This document shows positions 21,555-33,699 of a stretch of 64,000 bases of DNA, piece by piece. The stretch is taken from contig CM060958.1 in the NCBI GenBank assembly GCA_030765055.1, positions 106,771,590 to 106,835,589 on the forward strand, in the 5' to 3' direction. This DNA comes from Mantis religiosa (taxonomy: Eukaryota > Arthropoda > Insecta > Mantodea > Mantidae). Position numbers and translations under genes: made by a program. Under the pieces are notes generated by a model. It had not been told where the DNA came from, searched no databases, and worked only from the letters and a program-made list of their open reading frames with translations. Position 1 is the stretch's first letter, and each line of letters opens with the position of its first letter.

Positions 21555-22380
21555 TGCCTTCTAGATCAAATGTATTTATGTAATATTATGAACATAGCAG
21601 GCTTATAAGCCCAATTACAATGTTCATCATATATTATTTACACATAGTAATATACAAATACAAATAAAACACAAGAAAAGCCTAAATTAACACAAATAGA
21701 AACCATTATAAAACAAGAATAAAGTAAACAAGTGAAGGTGGAACGATAAGTAATTTTACTATTATTATTAATTAAAGTAATTATACTGTAGTTATCTTTT
21801 AGTAATTTACTGATCTACGAATAAATAGTTAGTGATTATGGCATTTTTGAGTCACAGACATGTTAAAAATATCTACATCGAAGTAATGAAGTTTATTATA
21901 TAAGTAAATAATTCTGTGCAATGGTAAATTTTTCTGGATTTCTGTATTTGCTCTGGAGGTGAAGAAAAGCCTCTTGAATATGCTTATTTTATTGTGTAGA
22001 TAAAATAATATATTTGTTGTAATATTAATATCATCAATAATCGAATGCAATATTTTATACAGAAATATTAAACCCGCAATGTCTTTTTCTAAAATATAAA
22101 CTTTTACATTTAAATACTTCTAAAAGAGTTTCATAATTTTTGTAAGTAGGGTGATATCCAGTTCTTTTAAATAGCATGTATTTTAGAAATTTTGACTGTA
22201 CTTTTCCTATTGTTTTGATATGCTTTATTTTCTTAGGACTCCAAATAATAGACGCATATTCGAGATTTTGTCTCACAAATGAGTTATAAAGTTGAATTAA
22301 GGTTTTTTCCTTAAATAAATAAGAATTTTGAATAATAAAGCCAAGGCATTTTAGCGATTTTGATATCATTAGGTCGATGT
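21555..22380 (-). mobile_element. 5'-truncated non-LTR retrotransposon
   Basis: It contains the end of ORF2 on the minus strand and about 270 bp of 3' UTR. That UTR includes an inverted repeat around GGGCTTATAAGCC (near 21599-21617), typical of a LINE 3' hairpin. It is truncated at about 22370 inside the thumb region. No clear TSD was found. Confidence 0.65.
21829..22369 (-). pseudogene. LINE ORF2 C-terminal fragment (Jockey/CR1-type)
   Basis: Codons 22369-22055 read SLKCLGFIIQNSYLFKEK, LIQLYNSFVRQNLEYASIIWSP and IGKVQSKFLKYMLFKRTGY. These are the L-SLVR--LEY-S-IWSP and KIQ-KFLRY patterns found downstream of the RT domain in Jockey/CR1-type ORF2 proteins. A frameshift near 22052 joins this to 22050-21829 (LFFTSRANTEIQKNLPLHRI...), which ends at a stop. 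RT palm motifs are missing. Confidence 0.7.
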
Positions 22381-22875
22381 GCCTGTTGTCTGGTCCCTTT
22401 ATGTGCGATCACTACAGTTCTGTAAACTTCCTTGACGGTGAGGGAACCCGCTCACTTTGAGAACATTTCGCCTTTGAAGCGGAGACCTTGACGCCCAATG
22501 GAGTTCAGACGAGACAGCGTTCACTTCAGTCTGAGAGACAGCCGAGCATCGAAGCTATTAAACTGTGTCTGTCACAAAGTAGAGTCATTTGTTACAGAAT
22601 TAAATGCTTCGAAAGCGTTAAAAAAGTTGGTTAAATCTAATTATGTATTTTTATAACTTTATAAATGTCTTATAAAATTAATTTGTGCCCATTTATATTA
22701 TAAAATACTAATCAAACATTACACAAAATAAGTAAAACATCACAGGCTGTTAGTTATGCAAATATGTTAAACATATAATATTTTATAAAAGATATTAGAA
22801 GATACTCCAGGATATAAAAGTAACAAATCTCTTGTAAGTAACAAAATTATTTGAAAAACTTCGTGTTTCTCTCTG
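22381..22875. other. Unannotated spacer
   Basis: AT-rich, with no supported feature. Confidence 0.5.
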
Positions 22876-22879
22876 TACC

Positions 22880-23925
22880 GGACTACACAACGGAGAGGAT
22901 TCGCCACCGAGTTCCAAACTGGTCTATTGGGGCATCCTCGGAGGAGGGATGAGGCAAAAGCGGAGAGGACGGCCGTTCACCAGTTGGAAACTTCCCGGCA
23001 GAAACAACCGGCATCCCACCCTACCATCCCGTAGGGGAGGGGATCCGTCCCCTTCAGCTGCCGTGGTGCGGGTGCTGTGGACCCCTAGCACTCGTGGTAC
23101 CTCTGACGGTACTAGAGGAACCTCGGGTCGAACATTCAAGCTCCTCCCTGATAGGGAGTTGTTCGGATTGGGTTGGACTCGAGGGGACAGTGGTTCCCGA
23201 TACCCGTGGGAGATTGGGTACGTCTTCGGACGGGGTTGAGGGAAGCCATTAATAATCCCGCGTACTACCCAGCATAGCTAGTAGAAAGTGTGCTAGATCA
23301 CCAGGCGGCCCCACCGAGGTCATATCGGTAGCCCTCCTATTTTGGAGTTGTCACGCGTAAGTAGCGTATCCACTTCCATTCCGTCTTGAGTCCACACGAC
23401 CAGATGGGGGGGGGGGCTTGTTAGTCTCTAGGTCTTGCCCTATGGAAAGCCCCACGTAGGCGCCGGGCACCCTTTTGGGACAGCTCGGTAACTCCCTGGT
23501 CGAAAGAGGCCCGGGTCCTTCATCCTACGGGTCCAGGACTAATGGGAGTAGAACCTCTGGCATTAACCCTACTATGGTCCCGAAACGGCACACTAGGACG
23601 GCCCGGAGACTGTCTTACCAGGGCAGAAAATTTCTACCAAAAGATATCATCCTGCCATGCAACGTCGAGACATCCTCCGACACTTCTATCCTGAAAGAGA
23701 CATCTAGGTGAGAGATGATGTCACATGATCATGGAGATGAAACGGAGGAACAGGAAATTCGAAGGATGTAATTAACCTACCCAGCATTCGCCTGGTGACC
23801 CTGGAAAACCCCGAAAAAAACATGGATCAGTTAGGTCAGCCACAGGAATCGAACCAAGACCTTCAAATGCGGGCAACAGACGAAACCTCGGATTGTTCGG
23901 ATTGCTTCGCTCTATGCTAAACCTA
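22880..23925 (-). mobile_element. Long tRNA-headed retroposon, copy 1 (about 1 kb)
   Basis: The head is on the right. On the minus strand a box B (GGTTCGATTCC; complement 23845-23855) precedes a body with GGGTTTTCCAGGGTCACCAGG-like sequence (shortened) and a GC-rich core. The copy aligns along its length with 53005-54082, and its outer parts with 61583-62090. The open frames in the GC-rich core differ between copies and show no conserved protein, so the element is taken as non-coding. The inner block 23026-23561 is bounded by ATCCCACCCTACC (23013-23025) and a diverged version near 23562. Confidence 0.75.
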
Positions 23926-24034
23926 ATATAATTTCTGTATTTGTTTGAATTTTTGTTTTTAAGTTACGATCTAACACACATACACATATATATATATATG
24001 ATTTAATTTTTGGGGGGTATCTAAATATGTGTAA

Positions 24035-25240
24035 CTATTATGTGTTTCAAATGGGAAGGTGTTTGTCCTTGAGCGCTACTAGGTGAGCAACCAATCGGAG
24101 TCCTGCGGTGTTGTCGTATTGCATTCCCGCTATGTGGTGTGTGACGAGCGCCCAACTAATCAATCTCTAATAACTACTTTTCTCGCTAAGACAAAAGTTC
24201 AGATTTTGCAGAAACTGATCCCTGAAGGAGAGCATAATGTACTTAACATAACCGTAAAATTCCATTATTTTGGCTCAAATAGTTTTCCTGCTATAAATAA
24301 AGTAGATATCATTATATTATAACAATGCATTGCGACGTAAGCACTGTAATGAATATCATTATTGGTTGGCATGTATGCGTGAACGTATATTTGAAATTAC
24401 TCAGAACTGAAACATAAATATTTGACATGATGTGATAAAAGAAATATGTACTTTGAATAAGTCAAGGTGTTTGTTAAATTCGATGAGAGGAAGAACGTGT
24501 CTGGTCATATTATACCTTTGTTTATGAATGGTTCGTAATCTCTATTTACTCTAGAGTTCAAAGCATGATTATTCAGTTACTCTTACATCAAAAAGCGTAT
24601 CAGCTGGATCAATGAGACACGATCCACCTACCCGCCCCCTTATTACTGCTAGAATAATCCAATAGAGTTAATGTGGGCTCAAATTATGTTGCAAACAGAA
24701 ATAATATTTTTAAACTGAGTGACGTTGAACGACTTATTCACGAATAAATTGACAAGGAACACAAGACTGGGAAAACTGCGTGAGACATCAGATAAACTAC
24801 AAGAAGACGACTTTTGGAAAGAAATAGCACGTAACGAGGTTTTGGAACCTATCATCATAAATTTGCAGTACTCAGACGTTTGAGACAATGATAATGACGA
24901 ATTATTTCTTAACGCAAGTAACATTCACAGCACCTCTGGTATTTTCGTTGCATTAGAAAAATGAATAATTCATAAAGTATAATTACCTTTAAACTAAATA
25001 TTTAAAGTGTGTGTGTAATATACGAATATTCATGTTGCCATTGTGATTAGAACTGCATTATTATAAAAGTTTGGAAAATTCAGTTTGTGTTCCCTTACGT
25101 CTAGCGCCAAGAACACTCGCAAGTGTGCAAGAGAGAGGGAAATATAATAATAGTGGGGATAACGAGGTGGCAACGGTGAAGACACTAATGCATCTGATTG
25201 GCTACAGGCGAGAACTCTTCCCATTTGAAACACATAATAG
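24035..25240 (+). mobile_element. Non-autonomous DNA transposon with 24-bp perfect TIRs
   Basis: The termini at 24035-24058 and 25217-25240 are exact inverted repeats (CTATTATGTGTTTCAAATGG and four more bases). The first 500 bp match, in inverse orientation, the fragment at 54080-55128, which carries an IS630/Tc1-like transposase N-terminus. This copy has no such ORF, so it is read as an internally altered, non-autonomous derivative of that family. Confidence 0.75.
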
Positions 25241-26091
25241 AAGATTCGACGTCAGATACAGTACTTCTTCCACTTTATATGATGTAATTCTTATACTGTG
25301 AAACATAGCTACAGTATGGCCGTTAGATCTCCGGCTCTGAGGTTTTGTGATTGCAGAAGGCGGAGGGGGAAGGTTAATAGTACCAACATACAGTAATGAG
25401 CAATTGAAAACATATCCACATTATCCTTAGAATGAAAACATAGGACTATATGTTAGCTTTGAAACATTGAAATCCAACTTGCAATTTCATTATCTTGCAA
25501 GATATTCATTACAACATCACTCTATTCGAATATTTCGTTCACAAATTTTACGTGCACTAACTGCTTCTATTGGTAGTACTGGGAGTCTGTACATCCGGTG
25601 TCGTGGTCAGGAAGTTAAAGCTGTCTGCTAGCGCCAATCAGCGATGATGCTGCTAAGCGTGGCTTAAAAATCCAACACCGTGTTGCCACTTTAATTTTGT
25701 GTGGACCACGTGGCTACATTTGCTTTTGGTGCTTGCGCAGGTGAGGTTTGTTTGCAATTTTGTGCGTGCATGAATTCCGACTTTTAGTGTTTGTAAATCG
25801 TATTATTATCGCTATTATAATCATATGGGTACTGTTTCGTGAAATATGCAAATGCGTTATATATTTAAAATACGTAAGTTCCTCTGCTTGAAATTGCTGC
25901 CAAAGAACTGGCAACAGTCCGCTTCCCCTTTTCGAGAAATGTCACAGCCGGGGAACGGCCGGCCAAACTGTAATAAAGTATCGAAATTTTAAACTCATCT
26001 TACGTTTGGTTGTAAGCATTTCACTTTGCAGGGGATAACGCGCCACTTATACACGACTGGACTTTAATATCTTCCATGACTTTCACTATAT
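25241..26091. other. Spacer with weak promoter-like features
   Basis: GCCAATCAG (CCAAT-type box) at about 25633 lies upstream of GCGCAG/GTGAGG near 25740, which would fit a splice donor. There is no ORF, TATA box or partner exon. It is recorded as a faint possibility for a 5' non-coding exon and could well be chance. Confidence 0.2.
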
Positions 26092-26093
26092 TA

Positions 26094-27008
26094 CGGGGGC
26101 TGTTCAATAAAGAATGATCACAATTTTTTTTGACAACTTTCCTTTACTCACCCTCATAATTTTGATGGTCCTTCTCAAAATAGTCTCCCCTGAATGTGAT
26201 GCACTTGTCCAAGCGTTTCTGCCAGTCTTCAAAGACATGCTGGAAACCATTTTTTGAAAGATCCTTCAAAATTGCCTCCGCAGCCTTCACCACCGCTTCT
26301 GATGATGGATAATGCCTCCCACGAAGGCGTTTCTTCAAGTTAGGGAATAGAAAAAGGTCACATGGGGCTAAATCTGGACTATGGGGAGGGTGAGGGGAGC
26401 ACTTCACGTTGATATTTGCAAGATATTCAGCAACAACATTGGCAATATGCGGCCGCGCACTATCGTGGTGCAGCATTCAGCCTGCTTCATGGAAATCGAT
26501 CTTTTGCGCCTGATATGGATTTTCAATGTTTTCAGGACATCTCTGTAGTATTGTCCTGTTACTGATGTGTGTGGAGGTATAACATACTGATAAAACATTC
26601 CATGAACATCAAAGAATGAGATGACCATAACTTTCCTAGCAGAAGCGACCACTTTTGCTTATTTCGAGGGTTAATGATGAATTAGATTTCCTCACTGAGC
26701 TTTGCTGTATGCTCTATGATCAAAATGATGTAGCCAAGTTTCATCAGCAGTGGTTACATTTGAAGGAAACTCCGGATCTTCCTCTAACATCAATTTTAAC
26801 TGCATGTTACCTACGCTGCTGCGGTAGGCGATACTGAACATGTCTGAACTTGCCTGGTTCTCACAGGCGGGAACCAGGAGTAACAACAATGAAAGTACTA
26901 CGGCGTGTTTGTTTCACATTAAGCTAACAGAATATAATAAGATTGAATTTTAGTGCAAAAATTATGAATGTAAAAAAATTATGATAATTCTTTATGGAAC
27001 AGCCCTCG
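26094..27008 (-). mobile_element. Mariner element (family 4), copy 1, internally deleted
   Basis: The left end CGGGGGCTGTTCAATAAAGA and the right end (complement CGAGGGCTGTTCCATAAAGA) are inverted repeats flanked by TA on both sides (26092-26093, 27009-27010). The minus strand encodes the transposase catalytic half: TADETWLHHFD near 26730, MVISFFDVHGMFYQYVIP, LHHDSARPHIANVV near 26470 (second Asp, N changed to S) and PHSPDLAPCDLFLFP near 26380. Frameshifts occur near 26650 and 26470, and most of the HTH half is deleted. Confidence 0.85.
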
Positions 27009-27010
27009 TA

Positions 27011-27693
27011 CTTTCACTATAAAGTACACGTGTGTAAAACTTGCCTATAAATATACACAAGTATATTAGTCGTTCTCGCACAAGTTAATTGACAGCTACC
27101 ACGTATTACGGTGTACACTGCTACAAGAGATACCTTTGTAAACATTGCCCCCTTTGGTTTGGCCGCCTATTAACTCCAGAATGATGCATGAAAGATAAAT
27201 GAACGGTGGTAAGAGAACTGTAAACAAGTTAAAGAGGCCTAAAGCCCATTAATTCAGAACTAAGTAGAACCACATTTACAAGTTAATTTTGTTGTTAGAT
27301 ACACTGATTACAACAAAAATTCGGTAGAAGCTCATTTTTTATGAACAAGAGAGAACTCTTGCATTAGACAGTTTAAAATGGCTACAGCTCTGGCTTTGCG
27401 GTGGCTCCAAAACAACAATGCCATCGGTGACAGTATATACAAAACGTTAAAAATCTTTCAATTTTTATCTATCATTCATAGCTTTGTAAAATAAAGATGT
27501 TTCGCAGCTTCATTTCCCTGATGAGAAAATCACGTTCTAAGTATTAGGGTGACAGTTGCCCTCCAACGGAAGGTGTGCCCGAGTTTCAAAAACCAATAGA
27601 AAATGTACAGCAGGGGCGGTTTCTGAGGTAGTGCCGCTGTGCCATGACACCATCTGTATGAAAACGAAAGAAAGAGAAGTGTATAGGAATTGC

Positions 27694-27733
<40 letters not shown>

Positions 27734-28212
27734 TTGTTTCTGAGTATCTCCTCCCTCGCGCCTGTTAAACGCAAGCGCTCTGTCCTGATTGTTTTCCTTG
27801 GCTTGGCGCCGATTTCAAATTGGCACCGTCTACGCTCATTAGCGCCTATGTTAACGGCTAGGATGTCTGCTTATACACGGCTTCTTATGGGAGAAGGTGG
27901 TGCCGAGATTTCTCTGGCGCATAACTTACGCTTTATCCGCTAGATTGCAGTAAAGCACGGGACCTAATAACTGTCTCTCTGTCGCGAAATCGTACACGAA
28001 CGCTTCGTATCACATTCACCATAAATTGTATTATCAAACTTTTACTGTACTCGTTACACCTGTGCGTAACAAGAGTACGGATGTAATAAATATCTATTTC
28101 CGTTTCCCTGTACGTTCTGTATGGTAGAGTATATTATAAAATAGGATGGATTATTGATAAGATTACCTAAATCGTTCGAAATTGGTACACATATTTATAT
28201 TTTAACAACCTT
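27011..28212. other. Spacer with poly-A tract
   Basis: A run of 36 A at 27696-27731 is the only distinct feature. Neighbouring open frames have no recognisable similarity. Confidence 0.5.
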
Positions 28213-29269
<1,057 letters not shown>

Positions 29270-29620
29270 ATGGCACCGCCAATAAAATGCTTCACCGTCC
29301 GCCTAGAATGTACAGTATACCACAGGAAAGAAAGTCTCCGGGAGATGAGAACACAAGGGGGTTGGAAAAGGTTCCTACACCCTCCCTCGGTACGTTATGT
29401 CATCCCATGTCAGTACAGTTACAGACCATTCAAAAACATTCTGACGGCTTATACTTTGGTGAATGAATCTTCTCGGTTTTAGTGTACAGAGTGAATAAGG
29501 CACATGATTTTTAACGGTTCTGGTCCTTGTGTAGCAGGCGTTCTCTGCCACACACATTCGCTGTCCTTGTCCCACTGTGTAAGGGAGCACATTCCTTTCG
29601 GGGACCTTCTTTGCGTTGGT
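29270..29620. other. Unannotated spacer
   Basis: Nothing was recognised between the array and the SINE. Confidence 0.5.
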
Positions 29621-29632
29621 GGACAGTATATA

Positions 29633-29973
29633 ATAATAACCCATGGCGCGACAGCCCTTAGAGGGCCAAGGCCTACCAACCCGACTGCCGACCTCACGCC
29701 CACTTACGCATGGCAGAGGTGGATGATCATCCAACCGATACGGGGAAGAGATGTGATCAGCATCTCGGCATCCCCCAGCCGGAATGTTGGTTTCCGTGAC
29801 CAGGGCCACTTACCTAGCGTAAGCTCCTCACTTTCCTCACGATGCTGAGTGGGCACCGGTCCTACACCCGGGACCGAAAATCCCCACCACATGGGTGGGA
29901 TCGAGCCCGGTTCGCTTTCCGTGGCCAGGGACCAAGGCATGCTGCCTAAGCCCGCTACGCCACGGCGCAGGAC
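29633..29973 (-). mobile_element. tRNA-derived SINE (family 1), copy 2
   Basis: This is the inverted counterpart of 15950-16289, colinear over the full length, with tail TAATAATAACCC on the left and tRNA-like head on the right. It is flanked by a perfect 12-bp target duplication, GGACAGTATATA (29621-29632 and 29974-29985). The intact TSD indicates a comparatively recent insertion. It lies about 60 bp upstream of the exon-like ORF at 30032. Confidence 0.9.
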
Positions 29974-30031
29974 GGACAGTATATAGTGTGTCCAATTTCT
30001 TAACAAATTTGTTTCCAATACAAAACAATAG

Positions 30032-30192
30032 AACAGCGATGTTAAGAATCTGGACAAACTATATGTATTATTAATTCAAAGAAATGATTCTACAGAAGAC
30101 ATTGTCAAATCAGTTCTGTTTTTACAGGACTTTTTAATGTGTTGTGAAAGTAAGAAATTAAACAAACAGCTACATGAACTTGGAATGAAAAG
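30032..30192 (+). CDS. Orphan exon-like open frame, unknown protein
   Basis: An open frame of 53 codons is bounded by AATAG (acceptor, with an in-frame stop just upstream) and AAAAG/GTAAAT (consensus donor). Its conceptual product is helix-prone and leucine-rich: DVKNLDKLYVLLIQRNDSTE, then DIVKSVLFLQDFLMCCESKK and LNKQLHELGMKR. Codon use looks protein-like, unlike the flanking AT-rich DNA. I do not recognise the protein. It may be one internal exon of a plus-strand gene whose other exons lie in unrecognised DNA, the gap, or outside the window. An old transposon piece is the alternative. Confidence 0.4.
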
Positions 30193-30789
30193 GTAAATAT
30201 TTTAAATTACATATTTTTATACATTTCTTACCTAAAATGAAATCTACTTGATACAGTAGCGTTCAATAAGGTACAAAAAATTGTTTTGCAACAATTTTAC
30301 CGAACTGATTTATTTTCGAGTCTATTCTGCAAACCACTCATTGCTTTTCTGTCATTTTCCATTCATAACAAACATATGCTATAAACTAATTAAGTTATCT
30401 AATACCATATTAATACAAAAGTTGTAGATTAAGGTAATATTCAAGCCAATGCCCAGTGTTTTGAGTGTCAGAATGTCTCACTCTGTAGGGACAGTATTTC
30501 TTTAATTAGAATTAGTTCTTTGAGTTGGTAAAAATGAATGAAAGACCGAATTTACATTTATATTAAAATTTTTAATTATAAATAATAAAATTCACAATTC
30601 CAGTCAAGTTAGCGTCACTGTTGCCTAGCAATTTTTCCAAAGCCACGGATGACCTTAGATGTTAAAGAATAGGATAAACAGAAAATAAACTATTTATTAA
30701 TCTAAAATAGGTGATCATTATATTCTAACAGTAATGGTATGACGATATTTTATGAACTTTATGGAAATAGAATTCCGAAGTAATAGTAA
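30193..30789. other. Unannotated spacer
   Basis: AT-rich, with no supported feature. It would be intron if 30032-30192 is an exon. Confidence 0.4.
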
Positions 30790-31389
30790 TAATAATTCCT
30801 GGGACGTCTCACCTATGTAGAGACTACCCTCTCCGCCCAGCCGCTGCGTCCTTCAGTCACAGCGAGGATTCTGATTCGTACGTAAGCTTTTACTGCTAAA
30901 ATATATTCCATAACATGTTTTCATACTGTCGCAAGGCATTGTTCTGGCGGGCACGGCCGGCGCGCGCGAAAGAGACAGATAGTACAGCGCGGAGATAAAA
31001 GCTTGCCGAAACAGAGAAAGAAAGAGACAGATAGATGTCTGGAAGTTTCGTCTTTCTCTTGCCGTCTTGATTGTTACGGAGCATTCCACTAATTTCTAGA
31101 AACAGTGACTGGAGATATAAAAGTGTCACGGCTGTCAACGCAGTAGTTCAGTTGTTAATGGAGTTGAGGGTTGAAAGCGGAGAACTGTCTAGTGGACCTT
31201 TGAAGTGTACGACGAGTGATTCTGTTCGTTTGTTTATGTGTGGTGAAGCAACCAGAGACTACTGTGTGTATGGCACGTGACTTTTAGAACCTGTAAGAGA
31301 TGTACAAAACGTCTTTCTAAAGAAATAAAGATCATTTCAAATTTCTGCAAACTGGACTTTTAATTTTAAGAACCCACAAAGTCACAACT
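30790..31389 (+). mobile_element. 5' LTR of a Gypsy-like retrotransposon (approximate left edge)
   Basis: The segment ends ...CACAAAGTCACA and is followed by TGGTGTCAAAAGTGGGAT, a primer-binding-site-like sequence, and then a gag-like frame. That order is what an LTR retrotransposon 5' end looks like. The related solo LTR at 20740-21347 supports the right boundary. A TATA box and initiator lie at 31116 and 31148. The left edge was not fixed by a TG dinucleotide or TSD. Confidence 0.6.
31116..31153 (+). promoter_or_regulatory. LTR core promoter (TATA and initiator)
   Basis: TATAAAAG at 31116-31123 and TCAGTT at 31148-31153 are separated by the arthropod-typical distance (about 34 bp from TATA to the initiator A). 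Transcription would run rightwards through the R-U5 part of the LTR. Confidence 0.5.
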
Positions 31390-31412
31390 GGTGTCAAAAG
31401 TGGGATACGACA

Positions 31413-31787
31413 GTGGAAGCTATATTGGCAAAGATTTTAGAGAAGATGGAAGAAATGACGACGGCTAACGACAACCTCACTGCCGAGTTGAAAGAAATGA
31501 AGACAGCGAATGACACGCTCGCTGCGAAGACGGAAGAGGCAAATTACAACCTGGCCGCGGAAATAAGAGCAGCGAATGATAGCCTGGCAACCGAAATGAA
31601 GGCGGCGAACGAGGCGCTTGTTATTTGGCGAGAGAGAGAGCAACAAAGAAAGAAAGAGAGAGATAGCTCTGAAGCCACGCGCACACGTGGAAGAACGCTT
31701 GACGCTGGCCGAGGGAGAGATGGAGGTGGAGAGAAAGAGCCTGAACAGATGCCTGGACAGTTCCCTCTCCTTCGTGAAAGGCCGTGA
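31413..31787 (+). pseudogene. Gag-like N-terminal fragment with coiled coil
   Basis: Just after the primer-binding-site-like sequence, a frame of 124 codons reads ILAKILEKMEEMTTANDNLT and continues with repeated TANDxLAAE / AANDSLATEMKAAN units. It then has a highly charged REREQQRKKERDSS stretch. The repeats give a strong coiled-coil heptad pattern, as in the N-termini of some arthropod Gypsy/Mag-type Gag proteins. There is no ATG at the start of the visible frame, and the ORF stops before any capsid or zinc-knuckle region, so it is truncated. Confidence 0.5.
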
Positions 31788-31844
31788 AGCTTCGGAAATT
31801 TTCGAGAAACGATGTTTCGGCTATAAATAAGAGAGACGTGCGAC

Positions 31845-32537
31845 CAGTCGAGAACTCAACCCTCCTCACCAGTTTGGTTTTCGTTCTGGGCAGTTGCTGC
31901 GTGTGGTGGAGGCTGCAGCTCTGGGCTTCCAGGACAATGCATACACCTCTCTGGACGTGGAAAAGGCCTTCTCAACGACGTGGCATGCGGGTCTCCTCTA
32001 CAAACGCATCCATCTGGAGCTATCCACTCACATAACACATCTTCTTCACTCATTTCTGAGACACAGGTTCTTCACAGTCTCCGTGGCGGGAAAAACATCT
32101 ACACGAAGGTCTATCCGCAGCGGAGTCCCCGAAGGTTCTGTGTTATCCCCGACGCTTTATAGCGTCTATGTGGCTGACCTCACTGAACAGCGCGTCAATA
32201 TAGCACAGTATGCTGACGACGTTCTGTTATACACTACAGACAGAAATCCACGCAGAACCTTCAACCCCATACAAAGACACCTCAACCTCCTCCAATAATG
32301 GTGCACGCTTTGGTGATTGTCCATCAATACGGAGAAAAGCCAAGCGATCCTGTTCACCAAGCGCCGCTTTCCTGCCAACATCCCCATATTCACCTGTTGT
32401 GGGAAAAGGATTTGGTCGGAGAATTCAATCAAATACTTGGGAGTCAAGCTGGATAAGCGCCTAACTTTTCGGGAGCACATTCGGGAGCTAGCACATCGGT
32501 CGTGCGGTGCCTCGGCATCGCTATATCCTGTGTGGCG
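31845..32537 (+). pseudogene. Jockey-type LINE reverse transcriptase fragment, running into the gap
   Basis: Codons from about 31860 read HQFGFRSGQLLRVVEAAALG, TSLDVEKAFSTTWHAGLLYK (motif A with D-x-x-KAF), SGVPEGSVLSPTLYSVYVAD (motif B) and IAQYADDVLLY (catalytic YADD). After a stop at 32296 the frame shifts to INTEKSQAILFTKRR and KYLGVKLDKRLTFREHI. These are the Jockey-clade RT and thumb blocks. The left edge abuts the Gag-like fragment without an element terminus, and the right edge is lost in the N gap. Confidence 0.85.
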
Positions 32538-33537
32538 NNNNNNNNNNNNNNNNNNNNNNNNNNNNNNNNNNNNNNNNNNNNNNNNNNNNNNNNNNNNNNN
32601 NNNNNNNNNNNNNNNNNNNNNNNNNNNNNNNNNNNNNNNNNNNNNNNNNNNNNNNNNNNNNNNNNNNNNNNNNNNNNNNNNNNNNNNNNNNNNNNNNNNN
32701 NNNNNNNNNNNNNNNNNNNNNNNNNNNNNNNNNNNNNNNNNNNNNNNNNNNNNNNNNNNNNNNNNNNNNNNNNNNNNNNNNNNNNNNNNNNNNNNNNNNN
32801 NNNNNNNNNNNNNNNNNNNNNNNNNNNNNNNNNNNNNNNNNNNNNNNNNNNNNNNNNNNNNNNNNNNNNNNNNNNNNNNNNNNNNNNNNNNNNNNNNNNN
32901 NNNNNNNNNNNNNNNNNNNNNNNNNNNNNNNNNNNNNNNNNNNNNNNNNNNNNNNNNNNNNNNNNNNNNNNNNNNNNNNNNNNNNNNNNNNNNNNNNNNN
33001 NNNNNNNNNNNNNNNNNNNNNNNNNNNNNNNNNNNNNNNNNNNNNNNNNNNNNNNNNNNNNNNNNNNNNNNNNNNNNNNNNNNNNNNNNNNNNNNNNNNN
33101 NNNNNNNNNNNNNNNNNNNNNNNNNNNNNNNNNNNNNNNNNNNNNNNNNNNNNNNNNNNNNNNNNNNNNNNNNNNNNNNNNNNNNNNNNNNNNNNNNNNN
33201 NNNNNNNNNNNNNNNNNNNNNNNNNNNNNNNNNNNNNNNNNNNNNNNNNNNNNNNNNNNNNNNNNNNNNNNNNNNNNNNNNNNNNNNNNNNNNNNNNNNN
33301 NNNNNNNNNNNNNNNNNNNNNNNNNNNNNNNNNNNNNNNNNNNNNNNNNNNNNNNNNNNNNNNNNNNNNNNNNNNNNNNNNNNNNNNNNNNNNNNNNNNN
33401 NNNNNNNNNNNNNNNNNNNNNNNNNNNNNNNNNNNNNNNNNNNNNNNNNNNNNNNNNNNNNNNNNNNNNNNNNNNNNNNNNNNNNNNNNNNNNNNNNNNN
33501 NNNNNNNNNNNNNNNNNNNNNNNNNNNNNNNNNNNNN
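32538..33537. other. Assembly gap, exactly 1000 N
   Basis: The run is a round number, so it is a placeholder scaffold gap of unknown true size. Frames drawn across it are meaningless. Confidence 1.
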
Positions 33538-33699
33538 AGTTTAACAAGCGTAAAGATGTATATTTCTGTAATACTGGTGCAGTGAAAAACTTAACGTGGC
33601 TAAGACAACAGTGTTACAGGGCCATGTCGAAAGATTTTAGCAGTGCTAAGAGGGAAAATCTGACAATCATGACTTTATTGTAGTTTGAAAGAGCGAAGA

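Noticed and set aside
22949..23239. 96-codon ORF as a gene
   Set aside because: Same repeat family. The frame is not shared with the copy at 53 kb, so it is a by-product of GC-rich sequence.
32317..33683. Long frames across 32538-33537
   Set aside because: They run through 1000 N. Only the left flank is real coding relic (Jockey-type RT).
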